From DAIPKP01 sp964539095 (GTDB lineage Bacteria > Synergistota > Synergistia > Synergistales > Aminiphilaceae), in contig CAZIFL010000003.1 of assembly GCA_964539095.1 (NCBI GenBank), positions 62,001 to 126,000 on the forward strand: a stretch of 64,000 bases of DNA, in the 5' to 3' direction. The notes beneath the pieces were generated by a model. The model was not told the DNA's origin. It ran no database searches and saw nothing but the letters and a program-made list of their open reading frames with translations. Both the position numbers and the translations under genes were made by a program. The first letter of the stretch is position 1. The number at the start of each line of letters is the position of its first letter. This document shows, in pieces, positions 60,161 through 64,000 of this stretch.

Positions 60161-62305
60161 ATGTGTCGAAAGGTGAAGCTTCGAGCAAAGATGATGGTCT
60201 GGATTCTTACGGTGGTGGTGCTGGTCTTCGTGGCAGGGCTGGGGACGTTGTCCTATATTGCCCGATCCATGCTCTTTGAAGAGGCTCGGGATAAGGCGGA
60301 GCAGATGGCCTGGCGTCACTCCGGATGGGTGACGGAGCGCATGGAGGAGGCGGCGGATGTGGCTTCCAGCATCCGGGATGCTCTCCTTGTCTTTCGAAAA
60401 AGTTCCAGCGAGATCCCCCGTGAGAGCTTTACGGCTTTTCTTCGGGAGGTAGTGCGGAATAACCCCTCCTTCTTCGGGGTCTACACCGCCTGGGAGCCCA
60501 ACGCTTTCGATGAAAAAGATGCGGAGTACGTGGATCAGCCGGGGCACGATGCCACAGGGCGCTATGTCCCCTGGGTAGCCAAGGCGAGGGGAGAGGTCTA
60601 TCTCGAACCGTGCTACGCCTACGACAATCCCGATGATCCCGACTCGGACTGGTATTTCGGCACCAAAAAGCTTCTTCAAGAGCGAGCCTACGACCCCGCT
60701 ACCTGGGAGTTTCAGGGGGAAGAGGTAACGGTGACGGACTATATCATCCCCATTCAGGAGGGGGGGCGCTTTCTCGGCGTGGTGGCCACGGAGATCGACC
60801 TTTCGGATCTTCAGAACGAAATTCTCTCCATCCGCCCCTACGAGACTGGATTCGCCTCGGTGATCACCGGAAGCGGTATGGTGGTGGCCCATCCGGATGC
60901 AGCCCTTTTGGGGGCTCCCTTCGAGAGTTCCTATAACGAGGCCATGCTTGGAGCGATCAATCAGGGGGGTGTTTTCTCCGTGGAGGATGATTCTCCCACC
61001 CTGGGAAGCCGGGTTCTGCGGATCTACGTTCCCATCCCCATCGGAAGAACCGGTCAGTTCTGGGCCTTTCAGATTACCATTCCCCTTAATAAGGTCTTTG
61101 CTCCGGTCTACCGCATGGTGTGGATTGCCCTGCTTCTTGCCCTGACGGGAGTGTTTGTTCTTGGTGGGGTGCTCTGGGTCATCTCCGGCCGTATTACCCG
61201 CCCCATTCGTCGGGTGGTGGCTCTGGCAGAACGGGCAGGGCGAGGGGATCTTTCCATGTCTCGGGAAGACTTTCAGATCGCTTCCCGGGATGAAGTGGGG
61301 ATCATGGCAGACTCCCTGAGCGCCATGCTCCAGGCCCAGAGGGAGGCCATGCTCTCCGCCATGGAATCTGTGGAGATCACCAACAATGGTTCGGAAAACC
61401 TTGCTGCTCTGGCGCAGCAGACCAACGCCGCCATGGAGCAGATTTTCAGCGCTGTCCGGGAGCTGGCGGAAGTTTCCGAGAACAATGCTGCGGCTCTGGA
61501 AGAGGTGAATGCTGGAATTGAGGAGACCACCAGCGGTGCTACCGCCTCCGCCCATGCAGCTTCCGCAGGGGCCGAGGCGGCGGGGAACGTTCGGGTGCTG
61601 GCAGAGGAGGCTGGCGCCTCCATGAACGCCACGGTGGTGAAGATGGAGCAGGTTCGAAGCCTCACGGAGAAGAGCCAGAAAGAGACCAAGACTCTGGCAG
61701 AATCGGTGAATCGGGTGACCCACTTTGTGGATACCATTACGGGTATTGCGGATCAGACGAACCTCCTGGCTCTGAACGCTGCCATCGAAGCCGCCCGAGC
61801 TGGTGAGGCGGGGCGGGGCTTTGCGGTGGTGGCGGAGGAAGTTCGTAAGCTTGCAGAGGAATCCTCCCGAGCCGCAGGGGAGGTGCGGAACATTATCGAT
61901 GCCCTTCAGGGAAACGCCCGTGTTTCGGTGGATTCCGTAGAGGAGACCGCCGTCATTGTGGAGAGCACCATGGGAGAGGTTCAGAGGGCTCAGGAGCAGC
62001 TTCAGAAGGCTCTGGAAGCGGTACGGACCATTAACGAACAGGTGCAGAATATCGCCGCAGCATCCCAAGAACAGGCGGCCTCCTCCAGCGAAATGGCGGA
62101 GGCGGTGGATCGGGTTACCGAGGGGACCGCTGCCATGGCGGAGCGGGCGAGAAATATGAAGATCAGCGCCGAAGAGACCGCCCAGGCTTCGGAGAGCGTA
62201 GCCCAGGGTGCGGAGGCTCTTAATCAGGCAGCGGTGGCGTTGAAAGATGCTCTCTCCTTCTTCAAGCTCTCCCGAACCGGGGAGACGGGATTGGCTCGGA
62301 AATAG
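60161..62305 (+). CDS. Methyl-accepting chemotaxis protein with Cache sensor
   Basis: A 714-residue chemoreceptor. Membrane helix 1 (about 10-32: MMVWILTVVVLVFVAGLGTLSYIA), periplasmic double-Cache domain (about 40-315: FFGVYTAWEPNAFDEKDAEYVDQ, SDWYFGTKKLLQERAYDPA, DYIIPIQEGGRFLGVVATEIDLSDL), membrane helix 2 (about 323-347), HAMP (about 347-400) and a cytoplasmic coiled coil with the kinase-control tip TGIADQTNLLALNAAIEAARAGEAGRGFAVVA (near 525-560). Start choice is uncertain: ATG 60161 touches AGAGAGG, GTG 60173 has better spacing. The Cache region resembles those binding amino acids or organic acids. Indicates a motile cell. Confidence 0.95.
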   Translation: MCRKVKLRAKMMVWILTVVVLVFVAGLGTLSYIARSMLFEEARDKAEQMAWRHSGWVTERMEEAADVASSIRDALLVFRKSSSEIPRESFTAFLREVVRNNPSFFGVYTAWEPNAFDEKDAEYVDQPGHDATGRYVPWVAKARGEVYLEPCYAYDNPDDPDSDWYFGTKKLLQERAYDPATWEFQGEEVTVTDYIIPIQEGGRFLGVVATEIDLSDLQNEILSIRPYETGFASVITGSGMVVAHPDAALLGAPFESSYNEAMLGAINQGGVFSVEDDSPTLGSRVLRIYVPIPIGRTGQFWAFQITIPLNKVFAPVYRMVWIALLLALTGVFVLGGVLWVISGRITRPIRRVVALAERAGRGDLSMSREDFQIASRDEVGIMADSLSAMLQAQREAMLSAMESVEITNNGSENLAALAQQTNAAMEQIFSAVRELAEVSENNAAALEEVNAGIEETTSGATASAHAASAGAEAAGNVRVLAEEAGASMNATVVKMEQVRSLTEKSQKETKTLAESVNRVTHFVDTITGIADQTNLLALNAAIEAARAGEAGRGFAVVAEEVRKLAEESSRAAGEVRNIIDALQGNARVSVDSVEETAVIVESTMGEVQRAQEQLQKALEAVRTINEQVQNIAAASQEQAASSSEMAEAVDRVTEGTAAMAERARNMKISAEETAQASESVAQGAEALNQAAVALKDALSFFKLSRTGETGLARK

Positions 62306-62452
62306 CCGATCTTTTCAAAATTTTCGGATATGAGAGCATGCTCTCTCTGGATGCTGTGATATAATTGACACGGTGGGGTCTATTGTCTGTTTCGTGACAT
62401 GGTGGCTTCCTTTCAAGAGGGGTCGTGTTTTTCGGGGAGGAGGGGGTAGCGC

Positions 62453-63382
62453 ATGAGAATTCCTTCAGAATATGCAGGCTATGCTGGAACCTTTGCTGGG
62501 GAAGCTCTTTCAAAGAGCGGGAAAGGGAACCTTCCCTCGTCCTTCTCTTCCGAGGGTGGACGCTCTCTCGCCCAGGAAGAGGCCCGAGTTCTTCGGGATG
62601 TGCAAAATCACCTTCAAAAGGCGGACCCCGAATCTTTGCAGGTACGGTATGACTACGCTCTGGGACCCGACGGCAAAAGGTATATCACCGGGGCGCACAT
62701 CTCCTATTGGGAAGAGGAGGAGGTCCCTTCTTCTTCACATGAGGACAAGCCTTCTAAAGATACCTCTCCCTCCCCTACCTACGGGGAAGACCCCAAGGTT
62801 CAGGCCGCGGTGCGGGAGCTGGAGCAGATCGACCGTGAAGTGCGGGCTCACGAGGCGGCGCACATGGCCGTGGGGGGGCAGTATGCGGGAGGGGCGAGCT
62901 ACACCTACACCCTAGGCCCCGACGGCAAACGCTACGCCGTGGGTGGCGAGGTTCCCATCTCCGCTCCCAAGGGAGGCACCCCAGAAGAGACCATTCGGAT
63001 CATGCAGCAGGTTCGGGCGGCAGCCCTCGCCCCTGGCAGCCCCTCGGGGCAGGATCGCCAGGTAGCGGCGGCGGCGGCGAGTGCTGAGGCTCAGGCGAGG
63101 ATGGAGCTTCAGGGCCAGGCCCAGCAGGGCGAAGGCCCCGGAGGTCCCGAGGAGCTTTTGGCGTTTTCCGGAGACCCCGACCTCTTCGCACCCCCTCGTG
63201 AGATCTCAAAAGAAGGAAGCCTCTCCTTTAACGACGAGCCTTTCCCGGAGTTTTCCCAGAGGAAAGAGAGTGAGGTAGCTACGCTTCTTCCGTGGCAAGA
63301 CTTTCGCCGGGCCTATGACGGCCCCTGGGTGACGGGGAGATCCGAAAGCTGGGAGGATTCCTCTTGGGAGATGGCCATGTAG
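62453..63382 (+). CDS. SprA-related putative metalloprotease-like protein
   Basis: A 309-residue protein of the SprA-related family. Core (about 120-215): LEQIDREVRAHEAAHMAVGG with the zinc-type motif H133-E-A-A-H137, YAGGASYTYTLGPDGKRYAVGGEV, PISAPKGGTPEETIRIMQQVRAAALAPGSPSGQDRQVAAAAASAEAQA. The GPDGK segment also occurs earlier (YDYALGPDGKRYITGAHIS, near 66), an internal repeat. No signal peptide; Ser/Pro/Gln-rich linkers. Activity is unproven in the family. The YjfB-like motility gene follows 80 bp later behind its own promoter. Confidence 0.82.
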   Translation: MRIPSEYAGYAGTFAGEALSKSGKGNLPSSFSSEGGRSLAQEEARVLRDVQNHLQKADPESLQVRYDYALGPDGKRYITGAHISYWEEEEVPSSSHEDKPSKDTSPSPTYGEDPKVQAAVRELEQIDREVRAHEAAHMAVGGQYAGGASYTYTLGPDGKRYAVGGEVPISAPKGGTPEETIRIMQQVRAAALAPGSPSGQDRQVAAAAASAEAQARMELQGQAQQGEGPGGPEELLAFSGDPDLFAPPREISKEGSLSFNDEPFPEFSQRKESEVATLLPWQDFRRAYDGPWVTGRSESWEDSSWEMAM

Positions 63383-63411
63383 GGTGTGTGTTTTTCGAAT
63401 CAAAGAACTCT

Positions 63412-63438
63412 TTACGTTTTACCCCGTATAGACGATAC
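63412..63438 (+). promoter_or_regulatory. Sigma-28 (FliA/SigD)-like promoter
   Basis: TTACGTTT (63412-63419), 11-bp spacer, GACGATAC (63431-63438) against the consensus TAAAGTTT-N11-GCCGATAA: six of eight at each box with exact spacing. It lies 25 bp before the YjfB-like start. Confidence 0.6.
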
Positions 63439-63463
63439 TCAAGCTAAGGAGGTGACGACGACG

Positions 63464-63643
63464 ATGATGGAGCTTGTGAACAATGCGGTACAGTCTCAGC
63501 AGGCGGCCCTGGGTGTTCAGATCAACACTGCGGTGGCCTCCAAGGCCATGGATCTCGTAGAAGTCCAGGGGCAGATGCTCTTGGATCTTATGGAAAGCGC
63601 TGCGAGCATGGGAATTGGGGGTAACATGAACATCGTCGGCTAA
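63464..63643 (+). CDS. YjfB-family putative motility protein
   Basis: A 59-residue protein: NNAVQSQQAALGVQINTAVASKAMDLVEVQGQMLLDLMESA then a Gly/Met-rich end. Matches the small YjfB family (controlled by the motility sigma factor in Bacillus). ATG 63464, with AAGGAGGTGA 11 bp upstream; the next ATG (63467) is also possible. The frame to 63386 lacks a site. The sigma-28-like promoter agrees with a flagellar-regulon gene. Function unknown. Confidence 0.78.
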   Translation: MMELVNNAVQSQQAALGVQINTAVASKAMDLVEVQGQMLLDLMESAASMGIGGNMNIVG

Positions 63644-63650
63644 ACCCTTG

Positions 63651-63693
63651 AAAGCCTCCGGTTCTCTTGCATAGAGAGCCGGGGGCTTTTTCG
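63651..63693 (+). terminator. Terminator of the YjfB-like gene
   Basis: AAGCC-CCGG-TCTCT arm (63652-63667) pairs with AGAGA-CCGG-GGCTT (63672-63688) with two internal mismatches, then TTTT. Confidence 0.75.
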
Positions 63694-63731
63694 TGTCTTC
63701 GAAAAAAACGAACAGAAAGGATCTTGCACCT

Positions 63732-64000
63732 ATGGAAACCCTTCGTCTTGGAAGAACAGAGCTTCATGTAACCCGTACCAGTTTCGGAGCCCTCCCTATT
63801 CAGAGGGTGGATTTCGAGGTGGCTCGCACAATCCTGCGCAAAGCCTATGAGGGGGGCATCAACTACATCGATACCGCCCGGATGTATTCGGATAGCGAGG
63901 AGAAGATAGGTTATGCCCTGGGGGATGTGCGGGAAAAGATGATTATCTCTACCAAATCGCACGGCAAAAATGCCCGGGAGTTTGAAGAGCATCTTGGCAT
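63732..64000 (+). CDS. Aldo/keto reductase (3' end outside window)
   Basis: The first 89 codons of an aldo/keto reductase, open at the right edge. ATG 63732 with AAAGGA about 10 bp upstream. ETLRLGRTELHVTRTSFGAL is the typical N-terminal strand pair. Active-site residues visible are Asp and Tyr in YIDTARMYSDSEEKIGYAL and Lys in IISTKSHGKNA. Such NAD(P)H-dependent oxidoreductases of the COG1453 sort often carry a C-terminal 4Fe-4S domain, which cannot be checked here. Confidence 0.92.
   Translation, partial: METLRLGRTELHVTRTSFGALPIQRVDFEVARTILRKAYEGGINYIDTARMYSDSEEKIGYALGDVREKMIISTKSHGKNAREFEEHLG

Noticed and set aside
62332..62345. Palindrome GAGAGCATGCTCTC after the chemoreceptor gene as a terminator or operator
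   Set aside because: No loop and no T-run, and it sits 110 bp before the next gene; a TATAAT lies at 62360-62365 but without a -35, so evidence is too thin to call.
1..64000. CRISPR arrays, tRNA, rRNA, tmRNA and common riboswitches
   Set aside because: No spaced direct repeats, cloverleaf sequences or conserved riboswitch cores were recognised by reading; a covariance-model scan was not possible here.

Overview
The window is a 64 kb piece of a bacterial chromosome, most likely from an anaerobic, motile, amino-acid- or peptide-using member of the Synergistota. This assignment is an inference. It rests on the DUF3798-type ABC importer, the SprA-like and YjfB-like pair, the many peptide and nucleoside importers, a stand-alone class III ribonucleotide reductase tail domain and a moderately high GC content. 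No rRNA, tRNA or CRISPR array was recognised.

1-6 kb is a tight polyphosphate operon: ppk (5' end outside the window), a CHAD protein, a metallophosphoesterase fused to an HD domain, and ppx. 6-9.2 kb is a minus-strand block with a secreted repeat protein, an endonuclease/exonuclease/phosphatase-fold protein and an unrecognised 496-residue protein. 9.5-14.6 kb is a four-gene DUF3798-type ABC importer. 14.7-17.4 kb holds a MazG/PRA-PH-like protein, thymidine kinase, the stand-alone NrdD-tail protein and a PAS-GGDEF protein.

17.8-31.6 kb looks like an accessory segment, bounded by a truncated IS256-family transposase and a decayed bioA. It contains a minus-strand operon of an ATP-grasp amino-acid ligase, an MFS exporter and a complete family-5 (peptide/nickel/metallophore type) ABC importer, divergent from a LysR regulator. 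Next to it are a heterodimeric ABC exporter-fold pair and a TetR regulator. The first operon reads as a make-export-recapture system for a small peptide-like molecule, possibly a metallophore or a dipeptide antimetabolite. This is the best candidate for an undescribed system.

31.7-41.7 kb is sugar and purine metabolism: mglBAC (galactose import), ade plus an AzgA-type purine permease, and divergent galK and galT. 41.8-45 kb is a secreted LPP20-like protein translationally coupled to a CHASE2/HD-GYP membrane protein. 45-47.4 kb is an ArsR-controlled ABC-2 exporter with a clear 16-bp operator.

47.7-53.8 kb is a second accessory-looking block with visibly different codon choice: a SAM methyltransferase followed by a second complete family-5 ABC importer. 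It is driven by a strong promoter whose start site is covered by a 10+6+10 inverted repeat resembling DtxR/IdeR metal-regulator boxes. 54.3-59.8 kb is a nitroreductase, a NupOPQ-type nucleoside-importer ATPase and two permeases without a local binding protein, and an amidohydrolase. 60-64 kb holds a chemoreceptor, a SprA-like HEXXH protein, a YjfB-like motility protein behind a sigma-28-like promoter, and the start of an aldo/keto reductase.

All functions are read from motifs and gene order. No homology search was possible.
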